Shown piece by piece: positions 35,319 through 43,823 of a stretch of DNA of 64,000 nt. The stretch lies in the NCBI RefSeq assembly GCF_000308855.1, contig NZ_BAGM01000095.1, positions 62,001 to 126,000 on the forward strand. Reading direction: 5' to 3'. Made by a program: the position numbers and the translations under genes. The notes below the pieces were generated by a model. It had not been told where the DNA came from. It worked only from the letters and a program-made list of their open reading frames with translations, and searched no databases. The DNA is from Nocardia veterana NBRC 100344 (GTDB lineage Bacteria > Actinomycetota > Actinomycetes > Mycobacteriales > Mycobacteriaceae). Each line of letters begins with the position of its first letter. Within the stretch, counting starts at the first letter, position 1.

Positions 35319-35347
35319 TTATCCAATTGGATTGACCATTTGGATAA
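35319..35347. promoter_or_regulatory. Operator with TTGGAT half-sites in the tetR-monooxygenase gap
   Basis: Outer arms TTATCCAA (35319-35326) and TTGGATAA (35340-35347) match perfectly with 13 bp between. Inside, ATCCAATTGGAT (35321-35332) is a perfect 12-bp palindrome. Three TTGGAT half-sites thus occur in 29 bp. The site lies before both divergent genes. Confidence 0.75.
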
Positions 35348-35392
35348 GACGATTGTATGGTCTCGGTGACCGCATCGAACGAAGGAGTACTC

Positions 35393-36592
35393 ATGAGCCT
35401 GTCCATCCTGATTTCCGGCGCCGGGATCGGCGGGCCGTCACTGGCGTACTGGCTGGGCCGTCTCGGCCACCGGGTGACCGTGGTCGAGCAATCGCCCGTC
35501 CTCCGAGCCGGCGGCGGTGCGGCGGTCGACTTCCGTGGCGACCAGATGACCCTGCTGGAACGCATGGGCGTACTCGCCGATATCCGGTCCAACGCGACCG
35601 GCATGGGTGATCAGCTGGTGGTCGACGCCGCGAGCCGCACCCGCACCCGGTTCCCGTCCGCGCTGTTCAGCGGCGAGGTCGAGATCGACCGCGGCGATCT
35701 GGCGCGAATCCTCTACGAGCACAGCGCAACCCACGCCGACTACGTCTTCGGCGACCGCATCACCGCGATCGATCAGAGCAGCGAGGACGGCGTCACCGTC
35801 CGTTTCGCCCACGCCGGAACCCGCGACTACGACCTCGTCGTCGGCGCCGACGGGTTGCATTCCGGGGTGCGGCAGTTGGTGTTCGGCGCGGAACAGCGGT
35901 TCCGGCGCGACCTGGGCTATTACGTGGCCGCGTTCAGCACGCCCAACACCTTCGGCCTGGACCACCGCGGTCTGATCTACAACGAGCCGGGCCGCTACCT
36001 GTCCGTCGCCAGCGCCCGGGACCGCGCTCGTGCCCAGGTGGGCTTCGTATTCGCTGCTCCCCCAGCGGAATTGGACCGCCACGATATCGAGGCACAGAAG
36101 CGTTTCATCCACCGGCACTACGCCGAAACCGGATGGAAGGCGCCGGAACTGCTCGCGGCGCTGGCCGACGCCACCGATCTCTACCTCGACTCGCTGAGCC
36201 AGATCCGGCTCGATCGCTGGTCCGCCGGGCGGGTAGCCCTGCTGGGTGACGCCGCGTGGTGCGCCGGCCCCGGCGGCAACGGGACCGGGCACGCGATGCT
36301 GGGCGCCTACACGCTGGCGGGTGAGCTCGCGGCCGCGGACGGGGATCATCGCCGGGCCTTCGCCCGCTACGAGCAGATCATGCGACCGGCGGTCGAGAAG
36401 TCACAGCGGTTCGCCACCGGCGCGGGCGCCTTTCTGGCCCCTGCCACCCGGTGGCGCATCCGGCGTCGCGACCTCACCTATCGGGTGCTGTCGACCTCGG
36501 TGATGTCCGGCGTCTTCACCTGGTTGAGCGGCCGGTCGGCGGCCACCGGCGCACTCGCCGAGTATCCGCTGCCCGCCGCGCTCACCCGGTGA
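35393..36592 (+). CDS. FAD-dependent aromatic/monooxygenase (TetX/PHBH-like)
   Basis: The 399-residue flavoprotein begins with the ADP-binding motif ISGAGIGGPSLAYWLGRLGH. It has the DG motif VVGADGLHSGVR and the second FAD motif RVALLGDAAWCAGPGGNGTG. This is the single-component group A monooxygenase class, which hydroxylates aromatic or polyketide substrates with NAD(P)H and O2. The ATG at 35393 has GAAGGAG at ideal distance. Divergent TetR control is expected. A drug-modifying role (as in Tet(X)-like proteins) is possible but not shown. Confidence 0.9.
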   Translation: MSLSILISGAGIGGPSLAYWLGRLGHRVTVVEQSPVLRAGGGAAVDFRGDQMTLLERMGVLADIRSNATGMGDQLVVDAASRTRTRFPSALFSGEVEIDRGDLARILYEHSATHADYVFGDRITAIDQSSEDGVTVRFAHAGTRDYDLVVGADGLHSGVRQLVFGAEQRFRRDLGYYVAAFSTPNTFGLDHRGLIYNEPGRYLSVASARDRARAQVGFVFAAPPAELDRHDIEAQKRFIHRHYAETGWKAPELLAALADATDLYLDSLSQIRLDRWSAGRVALLGDAAWCAGPGGNGTGHAMLGAYTLAGELAAADGDHRRAFARYEQIMRPAVEKSQRFATGAGAFLAPATRWRIRRRDLTYRVLSTSVMSGVFTWLSGRSAATGALAEYPLPAALTR

Positions 36593-36619
36593 CCGAGTCG
36601 GCGGCGGATATCGCGGATA

Positions 36620-37030
36620 TCAGGGCACCAAGCCCTGCCGCGCCCGGCCCGCCCCCGACAGCACCAGCAACAGCATGGTCGCGAGCGCGTCGTTGTCGAG
36701 CCCGGCCGCCGGGAAGGTGTAGCGCAGCAGCACGTCGGCCTGCTTCTCGCGGTCGATGATCGTCAGGGAGCCGAACTGCAGCGCGTTGTTACGGTCCGCG
36801 ACGCGCTTGTGCAGTTGCGGTTTCAGCGGCCGATCCCAGGCCAGCACGCAGGTCAGGGTGAGCACGTCCAGGCCGGGGGCCAGCGTCACCCCGCGCAGCG
36901 AGCACAGCGCACCCTCGTATTCGAAGCCGAGGGCGCCGCCCTCCTCCTCGCGCACCGCGATATTGCAGCTGCGCAGGCAGGCGGCGGCCTGGTCCTGGAG
37001 CTGCCGGGCAATGGTCAGATCGTTGCTCAC
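36620..37030 (-). CDS. YbjN/secretion-chaperone-fold protein (Rv2360c-like)
   Basis: The 136-residue protein has a small alpha/beta pattern ([57 protein letters not shown]) that resembles the YbjN or type III chaperone-like fold. Function unknown. The GTG at 37030 overlaps the uppS stop by 4 bp, so it is translationally coupled to uppS. M. tuberculosis has a hypothetical gene in the same place between zur and uppS. Confidence 0.78.
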   Translation of the reverse strand: MSNDLTIARQLQDQAAACLRSCNIAVREEEGGALGFEYEGALCSLRGVTLAPGLDVLTLTCVLAWDRPLKPQLHKRVADRNNALQFGSLTIIDREKQADVLLRYTFPAAGLDNDALATMLLLVLSGAGRARQGLVP

Positions 37031-37815
37031 TTGACGCCACCGAACCGGCGATCGCGCTTGGCGTACTCCACACAGGCCTCCCACAGGTCGCGCCGGTCGA
37101 AATCCGGGAACAAGGTGTGCTGAAAGACGAATTCGGCATAGGCCGACTGCCAGATCAGGAAATTGGAACTGCGCAATTCGCCCGACGGACGCAGGAACAG
37201 ATCCACATCCGGCATATCCGGTTCATCCAGATATTTGGCGAAGGTCGACTCGGTGATCTTCTCCGGATCGAGCTCCCCGGCCGCCGCCCGCCGCGCGATT
37301 TCCCGTGCCGCGTCGGCGATTTCGGCGCGGCCACCGTAGTTGACACACATCGTCAGGGTCATCACCGTGTTGTCCTTGGTGAGCTCCTCGGCGATCTCCA
37401 ATTCCTTGATCACGCTGCGCCACAGGCGCGGGCGCCGACCGGCCCAGCGCACCCGCACGCCCATCTCGTGCATCTCGTCGCGACGGCGGCGGATCACGTC
37501 GCGGTTGAAGCCCATCAGGAAGCGCACCTCGTCGGGGCTACGCCGCCAGTTCTCGGTCGAAAAGGCGTAGGCGGACAGCCATTTCACGCCGATCTCGATG
37601 CAGCCCTCGACGGTATCCATCAGCACCGCCTCGCCGCGCTCGTGTCCGGCGGTGCGCGGCAGACCGCGATCCTGCGCCCAGCGACCGTTACCGTCCATCA
37701 CCAGGGCCACATGCTTGGGCACGAACTCCGGCGGCAGGGCGGGCGGGGTCGCGCCCGACGGGTGCGGTGACGGCGGACGAATCGTGCGAGTGGACTGGGA
37801 GCGGTTACCGATCAC
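37027..37815 (-). CDS. uppS: Cis-prenyl diphosphate synthase (UPP/decaprenyl-PP synthase)
   Basis: The enzyme elongates allylic diphosphates with cis-isoprene units to make the lipid carrier for peptidoglycan and arabinogalactan. In 262 residues one sees the signature [20 protein letters not shown], the segment [15 protein letters not shown] and the C-terminal [20 protein letters not shown]. The GTG at 37815 begins a Pro-rich leader of about 40 residues, common in actinobacterial members. Gene order (uppS then recO) matches M. tuberculosis. Confidence 0.94.
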   Translation of the reverse strand: MIGNRSQSTRTIRPPSPHPSGATPPALPPEFVPKHVALVMDGNGRWAQDRGLPRTAGHERGEAVLMDTVEGCIEIGVKWLSAYAFSTENWRRSPDEVRFLMGFNRDVIRRRRDEMHEMGVRVRWAGRRPRLWRSVIKELEIAEELTKDNTVMTLTMCVNYGGRAEIADAAREIARRAAAGELDPEKITESTFAKYLDEPDMPDVDLFLRPSGELRSSNFLIWQSAYAEFVFQHTLFPDFDRRDLWEACVEYAKRDRRFGGVK

Positions 37816-37995
37816 GCCACCTATCCTGCAACACCGCGGTGAGCGAGTCGGCCGGGGCTCTCGATCACCGTTCGACGCCGACGCCCGCCCAGACCCCGAA
37901 GGCCTTGTCGGCCGGCTCGAGATCGCGCACAGCCGACGGATGAATTCCGGTGCGGCCCGCCTCGGAGCCGACCGTCGAAGCCCGGGCGGAAAGAC

Positions 37996-38026
37996 TTGAC
38001 TTGGAGTGCGCTCCAGCACATAGCGT
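37996..38026 (+). promoter_or_regulatory. MerR-type promoter with 19-bp spacer
   Basis: A -35 TTGACT (37996-38001) and a -10 TAGCGT (38021-38026) are separated by 19 bp. The spacer holds the inverted repeat TGGAG-TGCG-CTCCA (38002-38015). Over-long spacers filled by a palindrome are the hallmark of MerR-activated promoters. It serves the F420-type oxidoreductase gene at 38062. Confidence 0.7.
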
Positions 38027-38061
38027 GGGGACTACATGTCAGTCACTGACCAGGAGATTCG

Positions 38062-38937
38062 ATGGAGCTCGGATTCCACATTCCCATCTTCGATATCGAC
38101 GGAGGCACGACCGCCATCGCCGGCGAACTGGCGCGGGTCGGGCAGGCGGCGGAGGCGGCGGGAGCCACCTGGCTGTCGTTCATGGATCACTACTTCCAGA
38201 TCGAGCCGACCGGACTGCCGGCCGAGGCGAACATGCTGGAGGGCTACACCACGCTCGGCTACCTGGCCGCGCACACCACCACGATCGATCTCGGACTTCT
38301 GGTCACCGGCGTGACCTATCGGCACCCGGGGCTGCTGGCCAAGATCGTCACCACCCTCGACGTCCTGTCCGGCGGGCGGGCGACGCTCGGCATCGGCGCG
38401 GCCTGGTTCGAACGTGAACATCGCGGGCTCGGCGTGGACTTCCCGCCGATCGCCGAGCGGTTCGAGCGACTCGAGGAGACGCTGCGGATCTGTGCGCAGA
38501 TGTGGGATCCGCAGAACAACGGACCGTTCGAGGGTAAGTACTACCGGCTGGCGGAGACCCTGTGCTCGCCGCAGCCGATCAACCGGCCGAAGGTCCTCAT
38601 CGGTGGTGGCGGCGAGAAGAAGACGCTGCGCCTGGTCGCACAGTACGGCGACGCGTGCAATCTGTTCGGCTCCTCGCCCGAGGACGTCGCGCACAAGCTC
38701 GATGTGCTCCGCCGCCACTGCGACGACGTGGGCCGCGACTTCGGCACCATCCGCACCACGATCATGGCCAACAACCCGCGCCCGACACCCGATACGCGCG
38801 ACGAATTCGTCCGGGCCATGGCCGATTACGCGAAACTGGGGATCGACGCGGTGATCATCACCCCGACCTCCGGATCCCCCGCGGCCTGGATCGAGCAGAT
38901 GGCGCCCGCGGTGGGGCAACTGGCCGAGCTCGGCTAG
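38062..38937 (+). CDS. LLM-class F420-dependent oxidoreductase
   Basis: The 291-residue TIM-barrel protein belongs to the luciferase-like family that uses F420 or FMN. Family marks are DHYFQIEP near residue 43, VTGVTYRHPGLLAKIVTTLD, GRATLGIGAAWFEREHRGLG and KVLIGGGGEKKTLRLVAQYG. Most mycobacterial members with this pattern use F420. Substrate unknown. The ATG at 38062 follows CAGGAG. A MerR-type promoter lies 36 bp upstream, so expression is probably inducible. Its 3' end lies six bases from the recO stop. Confidence 0.88.
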   Translation: MELGFHIPIFDIDGGTTAIAGELARVGQAAEAAGATWLSFMDHYFQIEPTGLPAEANMLEGYTTLGYLAAHTTTIDLGLLVTGVTYRHPGLLAKIVTTLDVLSGGRATLGIGAAWFEREHRGLGVDFPPIAERFERLEETLRICAQMWDPQNNGPFEGKYYRLAETLCSPQPINRPKVLIGGGGEKKTLRLVAQYGDACNLFGSSPEDVAHKLDVLRRHCDDVGRDFGTIRTTIMANNPRPTPDTRDEFVRAMADYAKLGIDAVIITPTSGSPAAWIEQMAPAVGQLAELG

Positions 38938-38943
38938 GACGAA

Positions 38944-39717
38944 TCAGCCGACTCGCGAATCCATCCGTTCCAGCACCTCGTGCGGACGCGACCGCTCGAT
39001 CAGCGGCAAGGTTCGCAGCTGCCGTTCCAGATGCCACTGCAGATGGGCGGCGGTGAGGCCGCTGGCCTGGCGGCGGACGGAGTCGGCGACCGCGTCGAGT
39101 CCGGCCCACTCGCCGCGGTAGAGCGCACTCATCAGTTCCAGCACACCGACCGCCGGTGTCGCCGAACCGGGTGGGCGGCAGTGCACGCACACCGCTCCCC
39201 CGGCGGCGACATGGAAGGCGCGATGCGGGCCGGGGGTGGCACAGCGGGCACATTCGTCCAGCGCCGGCGCCCAGCCGGCGAAGCCCATGGCGCGCAACAG
39301 AAATGCGTCCAGGATCAGTTCGGGGGGCCGATGGGCGGCGGCGATCGCGCGCAAGGCGCCGGCGGTCAGGGTGTGCAACCGCGGCGCGGGCGCCCGTTCC
39401 TCACCGGCGAGCCGCTCGGCGGTTTCGAGCACCGCGCAGGCGGTGGTGTAGCGCCCGTAGTCGGCGACGATATCGGCGGCGAACGCCTCGACGGTATGCA
39501 CCTGGGTGACGGTGTCGAGATTGCGCCCGGGATACAGCTGCACATCGATGTAGGCGAACGGCTCGAGCCGAGCACCGAATTTCGACCGGGTCCGGCGCAC
39601 ACCCTTGGCCACGGCCCGCACCAGCCCGTGCTGACGGGTGAGCAGCGTGACGATGCGATCGGCCTCCCCCAGCTTGTGCTGGCGCAGCACAATCGCCTGG
39701 TCCCGATACAACAACAC
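38944..39717 (-). CDS. recO: DNA repair protein RecO
   Basis: RecO, with RecF and RecR, loads RecA at gaps and anneals single strands. The 257-residue protein starts with an OB fold (LLYRDQAIVLRQHKLGEADR, VRAVAKGVRRTRSKFGARLE) and has the zinc-finger-like cysteines in LDECARCATPG and GGAVCVHCRPP. The GTG at 39717 gives the usual first residues MLLYRDQAIVL. A longer frame to 39762 has no start evidence. It converges with the F420 gene. Confidence 0.93.
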   Translation of the reverse strand: MLLYRDQAIVLRQHKLGEADRIVTLLTRQHGLVRAVAKGVRRTRSKFGARLEPFAYIDVQLYPGRNLDTVTQVHTVEAFAADIVADYGRYTTACAVLETAERLAGEERAPAPRLHTLTAGALRAIAAAHRPPELILDAFLLRAMGFAGWAPALDECARCATPGPHRAFHVAAGGAVCVHCRPPGSATPAVGVLELMSALYRGEWAGLDAVADSVRRQASGLTAAHLQWHLERQLRTLPLIERSRPHEVLERMDSRVG

Positions 39718-39785
39718 GCCAACAGTCTCCCACGCCGGGCCGACCGTCCGGCACGGCCACACCCGAGATTCGCCCCCGCGCCCGC

Positions 39786-40190
39786 TCAGACGCTGCGCGG
39801 CAGCCCTTCCGCGTAGAGCTGCGCGATGCGCGGGGCGTGGATCGTGCGCAGCAGCAAGGTGGTCCAGCCGGTGCGGATCGGGTCGATGGCGCCGCGATCG
39901 GCCTCGACGAGCATCCGCTCGGGCCCCTGCAATTCCATGGTGACGGCGGGATGGCCCAGCCAGACATCGACCAGAGCCTCGCGATTACCCCAGATGACCA
40001 GCCGCTTCCGGCTCATCCCGATGGTTCCGCCGACGATATTCTCCCAACTGGAAGAACCGTAGTGCAGTGGGGTCCGATAATTGCGTCTGGCCAGCGATCC
40101 ACTCACCGGGCCGAATACGACGATCCCTTCCGATTCCAGATCCGAACGCACTTGCGGCGGCAACTCTTTCGAGCCGAACGCCCGGGACAT
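39786..40190 (-). CDS. Hypothetical protein
   Basis: I do not recognise this 134-residue protein. It has no signal peptide or membrane helix. The central strands are SGSLARRNYRTPLHYGSSSW and NIVGGTIGMSRKRLVIWGNR, which suggest a small beta-rich domain of the PH-like kind, but I cannot claim it. Several starts are possible (ATG 40190, GTG 40199, GTG 40238). I chose the ATG, where G/C-rich codons begin. It sits between era and recO, where M. tuberculosis carries an amidase gene. Confidence 0.7.
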   Translation of the reverse strand: MSRAFGSKELPPQVRSDLESEGIVVFGPVSGSLARRNYRTPLHYGSSSWENIVGGTIGMSRKRLVIWGNREALVDVWLGHPAVTMELQGPERMLVEADRGAIDPIRTGWTTLLLRTIHAPRIAQLYAEGLPRSV

Positions 40191-40356
40191 CCACTTCACG
40201 CCAGGATCGTAGGCCCGCAACACAATGTGCGTGCGCACACAGTTCGCGCGCTCCTGCGGAAATACCGGATCCGCACATCACAATTCGACTACGACGACGC
40301 CGACGCGCACCGTCGGACGAACCATCCCGGTTGCGGCGCAACAGCGGATCGAGACG

Positions 40357-41277
40357 TCAGAAACCCAGCTTGCCCAGCTGTTTCGGATCGCGTTGCCAAT
40401 CCTTGGCCACCTTCACGTGCAGATGCAGATAGATGCGGGTGCCGAGAATGTGTTCGATCTGTTTCCGCGCCGCGGTACCGACCTCTTTCAGCCGCGCGCC
40501 GCCCTTACCGATGATGATCGCCTTCTGGCTCGGCCGCTCCACATACAGCAGGGCGTGCACATCGAGCATGCCCTCGTGCTCCTCACGCGGCAGCACCTCC
40601 TCGATCACCACCGCCAGTGAATGCGGAAGTTCGTCGCGGACACCCTCGAGCGCGGCCTCGCGAATCAGCTCGGCCATCAGGGTTTCCTCGGGCTCGTCGG
40701 TCAACTCACCGTCGGGATAGAAAGCGGGACCCTCGGGCATCTTCGCCGCGATCACATCGATCAGCAGCTCGACCTGCTCCCCCTTGGCCGCCGAGACCGG
40801 TACCACCTCGGCCTCCGGGCCCAGCAACTGCGAGACCGCCAGCAGCTGCTCGGCGATCTGCGGCTTGTCCACCTTGTCGATCTTGGTGACCACACCGATC
40901 AGCGTCGTCTTCGGCGCCATCTGCTTGACCTGCTGCACGATCCAACGGTCGCCCGGCCCGATCTTCTCGTCGGCCGGAATACAGAGCGCGATGACATCGA
41001 CCTCGGAGTAGGTGTCGCGCACCAGATCGTTGAGCCGCTGCCCCAGCAGCGTGCGGGGCCGATGCAGTCCCGGCGTATCCACCAGGATCAGCTGGGCGTG
41101 GTCGCGGTGCACGATGCCGCGGATGGTGTGGCGGGTGGTCTGCGGCCGCGACGAGGTGATCGCGATCTTCTGCCCGACCATCGCGTTGGTCAGCGTGGAC
41201 TTGCCGGTATTCGGCCGGCCGACGAAACAGACGAAGCCGGAACGGAATTCGCCGCCGGACTGTTCGGCCCCGCTCAT
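40357..41277 (-). CDS. era: Ribosome-assembly GTPase Era
   Basis: Era binds GTP and the 3' end of 16S rRNA during small-subunit maturation. The 306-residue protein has G1 VGRPNTGKST, G3 DTPGLHRP, G4 TKID and a C-terminal KH domain with IIGKGGARLKEVGTAARKQI. Length is normal. The ATG at 41277 overlaps the stop of the cytidine-deaminase-like gene by 4 bp. Neighbours (CorC, YbeY, PhoH) share ribosome or RNA roles, and the order matches M. tuberculosis. Confidence 0.97.
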   Translation of the reverse strand: MSGAEQSGGEFRSGFVCFVGRPNTGKSTLTNAMVGQKIAITSSRPQTTRHTIRGIVHRDHAQLILVDTPGLHRPRTLLGQRLNDLVRDTYSEVDVIALCIPADEKIGPGDRWIVQQVKQMAPKTTLIGVVTKIDKVDKPQIAEQLLAVSQLLGPEAEVVPVSAAKGEQVELLIDVIAAKMPEGPAFYPDGELTDEPEETLMAELIREAALEGVRDELPHSLAVVIEEVLPREEHEGMLDVHALLYVERPSQKAIIIGKGGARLKEVGTAARKQIEHILGTRIYLHLHVKVAKDWQRDPKQLGKLGF

Positions 41278-41639
41278 CGCGCGGCCTCGGTCGACGAATC
41301 GAGAGTGCGGTAGGTCGCGCCCTTGCGGTCGGTGACGATGATCGCCGCCGCGGCGCTCACCTCGCGCACGGCCGCCACCCCGGCATCGGCTTCCTGGCCG
41401 CCCACCAGAACGGCTGCCTCGAAGCCCTCGGCGCCGCTGGAGATCGCGGCCGCGACCGCGGCCTGCAAGGCGGTCAGCGACAGCGCGTTCAACTCGACCG
41501 CGCCGGCCGCGTAGGTGCGGCCGTCGGTATCGCGGACCGCCGCGCCCGACCCACCGCCGGTGCGTCCCATCGCACCGCGGGCCAGGACCAGCAGCTTGTT
41601 GTCCTCGGCATTCAGTTCGGCGGTATCACGATCGCTCAT
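41274..41639 (-). CDS. Cytidine-deaminase-like protein without active site
   Basis: The 121-residue protein has the size and helical order of a cytidine deaminase ([20 protein letters not shown] in place of the first metal helix). However, it lacks the CAE/HAE motif and the PCxxC motif that bind zinc. It contains no cysteine or suitable histidine at all. A catalytic deaminase is therefore unlikely. It overlaps both the CorC gene (14 bp) and era (4 bp), so it is made together with them. M. tuberculosis has a similar hypothetical gene here (Rv2365c). Confidence 0.75.
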   Translation of the reverse strand: MSDRDTAELNAEDNKLLVLARGAMGRTGGGSGAAVRDTDGRTYAAGAVELNALSLTALQAAVAAAISSGAEGFEAAVLVGGQEADAGVAAVREVSAAAAIIVTDRKGATYRTLDSSTEAAR

Positions 41640-42984
41640 CGCCAGCTCCATCCTCGATTTTCGATGTCTCGTCCCGCCCCCGATGTTTCGAATCCCCCGC
41701 CGCGTCCGACGCCCCGGCCTCGTCCTCGGATTCGGCCGCGCGCCGCGCGAGGACGGTATGCACCCGTACCCGGCCGCGGGCATCGGCGCCACCCTCGCCC
41801 TGCAGCAGCAATCCGTGCACCACCACCTCCGAACCCGGCAGCGGCACCCGGCCCAGGGTGTGCGCGAGCATGCCGCCGACGGTATCGACGTCCTCGTCCT
41901 CGATCTGCAAACCGAACAGCTCGCCCAGATCCTCCACCGGCAGCCGGGTGGAAACCCGGAACACCCCGTCGCCCAGATTCTCCACCGGAGCGATCTCATC
42001 GGTGTCGTACTCGTCGGCGATCTCGCCCACGATCTCCTCGAGCACGTCCTCGATGGTGACCAGACCGGCGATCCCGCCGTACTCGTCGACCAGTAGCGCC
42101 ATATGGTTGCGCCGCCGCTGCATCTCGTCGAGCAGAGCGTCGAGCGGTTTGGAATCGGGGATGAACACGGCCGGGCGCATCACCGACCGAACCCGCACGG
42201 CGCGGCCCCGATCCGCATACGGCACAAGATCTTTCAGATAGACCACGCCGAGGATGTCGTCGACGTTCTCGCCGATCACGGGGATGCGCGAATGACCGGA
42301 CCGCACCGCCAGCGACATCGCCTGCGCCACCGTCTTGTCCGCCTCGATCCACACCATCTCGGTGCGCGGGACCATCACCGCGCGGGCCGCGGTGTCACCC
42401 AGTTCGAACACCGACTGGATCATCCGGCGTTCTTCGGAATCGACCACCCCACTCTGCTGCGCCATATCGACGATCTCGCGCAGCTCCACCTCGGAAGCGA
42501 ACGGGCCGTTGCGAAAACCCCGTCCCGGCGTGATGGCGTTACCGATCATGATCAGCAGCCGGCTGACCGGGCCGAGCAGAGCACCGATCGCCTGCACCGG
42601 CAGCGCCGCGGCCAACGAAATCGAATAGGCGTGCTGCCGGCCCAGAGTGCGCGGGCCGACACCGATGACGACATAGTCGACCACCACCATCACCACCGCC
42701 GTGACCGCCAGCGCCCACCCCCAGCTCAGCACCTCGCTGAGCGCGGCCACCAGCAGCACCGTCGCCGCGATCTCGCAGGTCAGCCGCAGCAGGACCATGA
42801 GGTTCACATAGCGCGGCCGGTCGACCGTCACCCTGGCCAGCCGACGCGCGCCGGGACGATCGGCGCGAACCAGATCGTCGACCCGGGCCGCGGATACCGT
42901 CATCAACGCCGAATCGATCGCCGCGAAAACACCGCCGACCGGCACCAGTAGGATCGCCAGCAGCAGTGGAACCAGCGAATTCAC
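41626..42984 (-). CDS. CNNM/CorC-type membrane protein with CBS domains
   Basis: The 452-residue protein has an N-terminal DUF21 membrane domain (about residues 1-180, four hydrophobic segments), two CBS domains (about 215-335; [40 protein letters not shown]) and a C-terminal CorC_HlyC domain ([13 protein letters not shown]-like region near 365). Family members are linked to Mg or Co export or to hemolysin-like functions. The 3' end overlaps the deaminase-like gene. A 133-bp gap with a repeat separates it from ybeY. Confidence 0.9.
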   Translation of the reverse strand: MNSLVPLLLAILLVPVGGVFAAIDSALMTVSAARVDDLVRADRPGARRLARVTVDRPRYVNLMVLLRLTCEIAATVLLVAALSEVLSWGWALAVTAVVMVVVDYVVIGVGPRTLGRQHAYSISLAAALPVQAIGALLGPVSRLLIMIGNAITPGRGFRNGPFASEVELREIVDMAQQSGVVDSEERRMIQSVFELGDTAARAVMVPRTEMVWIEADKTVAQAMSLAVRSGHSRIPVIGENVDDILGVVYLKDLVPYADRGRAVRVRSVMRPAVFIPDSKPLDALLDEMQRRRNHMALLVDEYGGIAGLVTIEDVLEEIVGEIADEYDTDEIAPVENLGDGVFRVSTRLPVEDLGELFGLQIEDEDVDTVGGMLAHTLGRVPLPGSEVVVHGLLLQGEGGADARGRVRVHTVLARRAAESEDEAGASDAAGDSKHRGRDETSKIEDGAGDERS

Positions 42985-43017
42985 GCTCTGCCCTCGACAC
43001 GAAGATCCCCCGAACAG

Positions 43018-43048
43018 CGCTGCCGCCTCCGGCCCTGACCGCTCATGC
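43018..43048. repeat. 31-bp direct repeat, copy 1
   Basis: This 31-bp sequence is repeated exactly at 43093-43123. It lies in the gap between the CorC and ybeY genes. It starts CGCTGCCGCC and ends CGCTCATGC. Confidence 0.9.
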
Positions 43049-43092
43049 TGTATCCAACCGCGGCACGAGCGGGGGCCTGCGTGGTGACGCTA

Positions 43093-43123
43093 CGCTGCCG
43101 CCTCCGGCCCTGACCGCTCATGC
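43093..43123. repeat. 31-bp direct repeat, copy 2 (overlaps ybeY stop)
   Basis: Identical to 43018-43048 with a 75-bp offset. The ybeY stop codon (43118-43120) lies inside it, so copy 1 looks like a duplicate of the ybeY end plus flank. Confidence 0.9.
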
Positions 43124-43672
43124 CGGGCCCAAGGGGTCGCCCGGGGCGGTGAAGCCCGTCTTGCCGAGCAGGCGACGGTCACGTTCGGCCAGTTCGGCGC
43201 GGCGGGCTGCCTCGCGCAGGCTCTCGTACCATTCGGCCAGCAACCGGTTCTGCAGGCCGAACATCACCTTCTCCTCCTCCGGCTCGGCGTGGTCGTAGCC
43301 GAGTAGATGCAGGACTCCGTGCACGGTGAGCAGGGCCAGTTCGTGATCCAGGGAATGCCCGGCCTTGGCGGCCTGGGCCGCGGCGAATTCCGGGCACAGC
43401 ACGATATCGCCGAGCATCGACGGCCCCGGTTCGGCGCCGTCGGGACGACCGCCCGGTTCCAGTTCGTCCATCGGGAACGACATCACATCGGTCGGTCCGG
43501 GCAGGTCCATCCAGCGCATGTGCAGGTCGGCCATGGTGTCGAGATCGACCAGCACCATCGACAACTCGGCGGCCGGATGAACATCCATCCGTTCGATCGC
43601 GAACCGCGCGACGCTCACCAGATCCTGCTCGGATACGTCGATGCCCGACTCGTTGGCGATCTCGATACTCAC
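43118..43672 (-). CDS. ybeY: Endoribonuclease YbeY (rRNA maturation)
   Basis: YbeY is a zinc-dependent endonuclease for 16S rRNA 3' maturation and ribosome quality control. The 184-residue protein shows its metal motif as [11 protein letters not shown] and the upstream strand [12 protein letters not shown]. The last 25 residues are an extra basic tail ([17 protein letters not shown]). The GTG at 43672 has no strong ribosome binding site and follows a repeat-rich spacer after phoH. Order phoH-ybeY-CorC-cdd-like-era is that of M. tuberculosis. Confidence 0.94.
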   Translation of the reverse strand: MSIEIANESGIDVSEQDLVSVARFAIERMDVHPAAELSMVLVDLDTMADLHMRWMDLPGPTDVMSFPMDELEPGGRPDGAEPGPSMLGDIVLCPEFAAAQAAKAGHSLDHELALLTVHGVLHLLGYDHAEPEEEKVMFGLQNRLLAEWYESLREAARRAELAERDRRLLGKTGFTAPGDPLGPA

Positions 43673-43715
43673 CCTGCCAGCCTAATGGGGTACCTACCGG
43701 GGCTCGTCATCAGCA

Positions 43716-43823
43716 CAGCGGCGAGCCGCTCAGACCGACACAGCGGCGAGCCGCTCGGCATGCCAGCCGCGAGCCACCTCCGGGACAGCGAGCCGGATGC
43801 TTCCGCTCAGCGGCGAGCCGCTC
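43716..43823. repeat. Three copies of a 16-bp hairpin repeat
   Basis: The 16-mer CAGCGGCGAGCCGCTC occurs at 43716-43731, 43741-43756 and 43808-43823. Its core AGCGGC-GA-GCCGCT is a perfect 6-bp stem with a two-base turn. Degenerate pieces (CAGCCGCGAGCC near 43765, CAGCGAGCC near 43786) lie between. The third copy overlaps the phoH stop codon (43807-43809). Confidence 0.85.
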
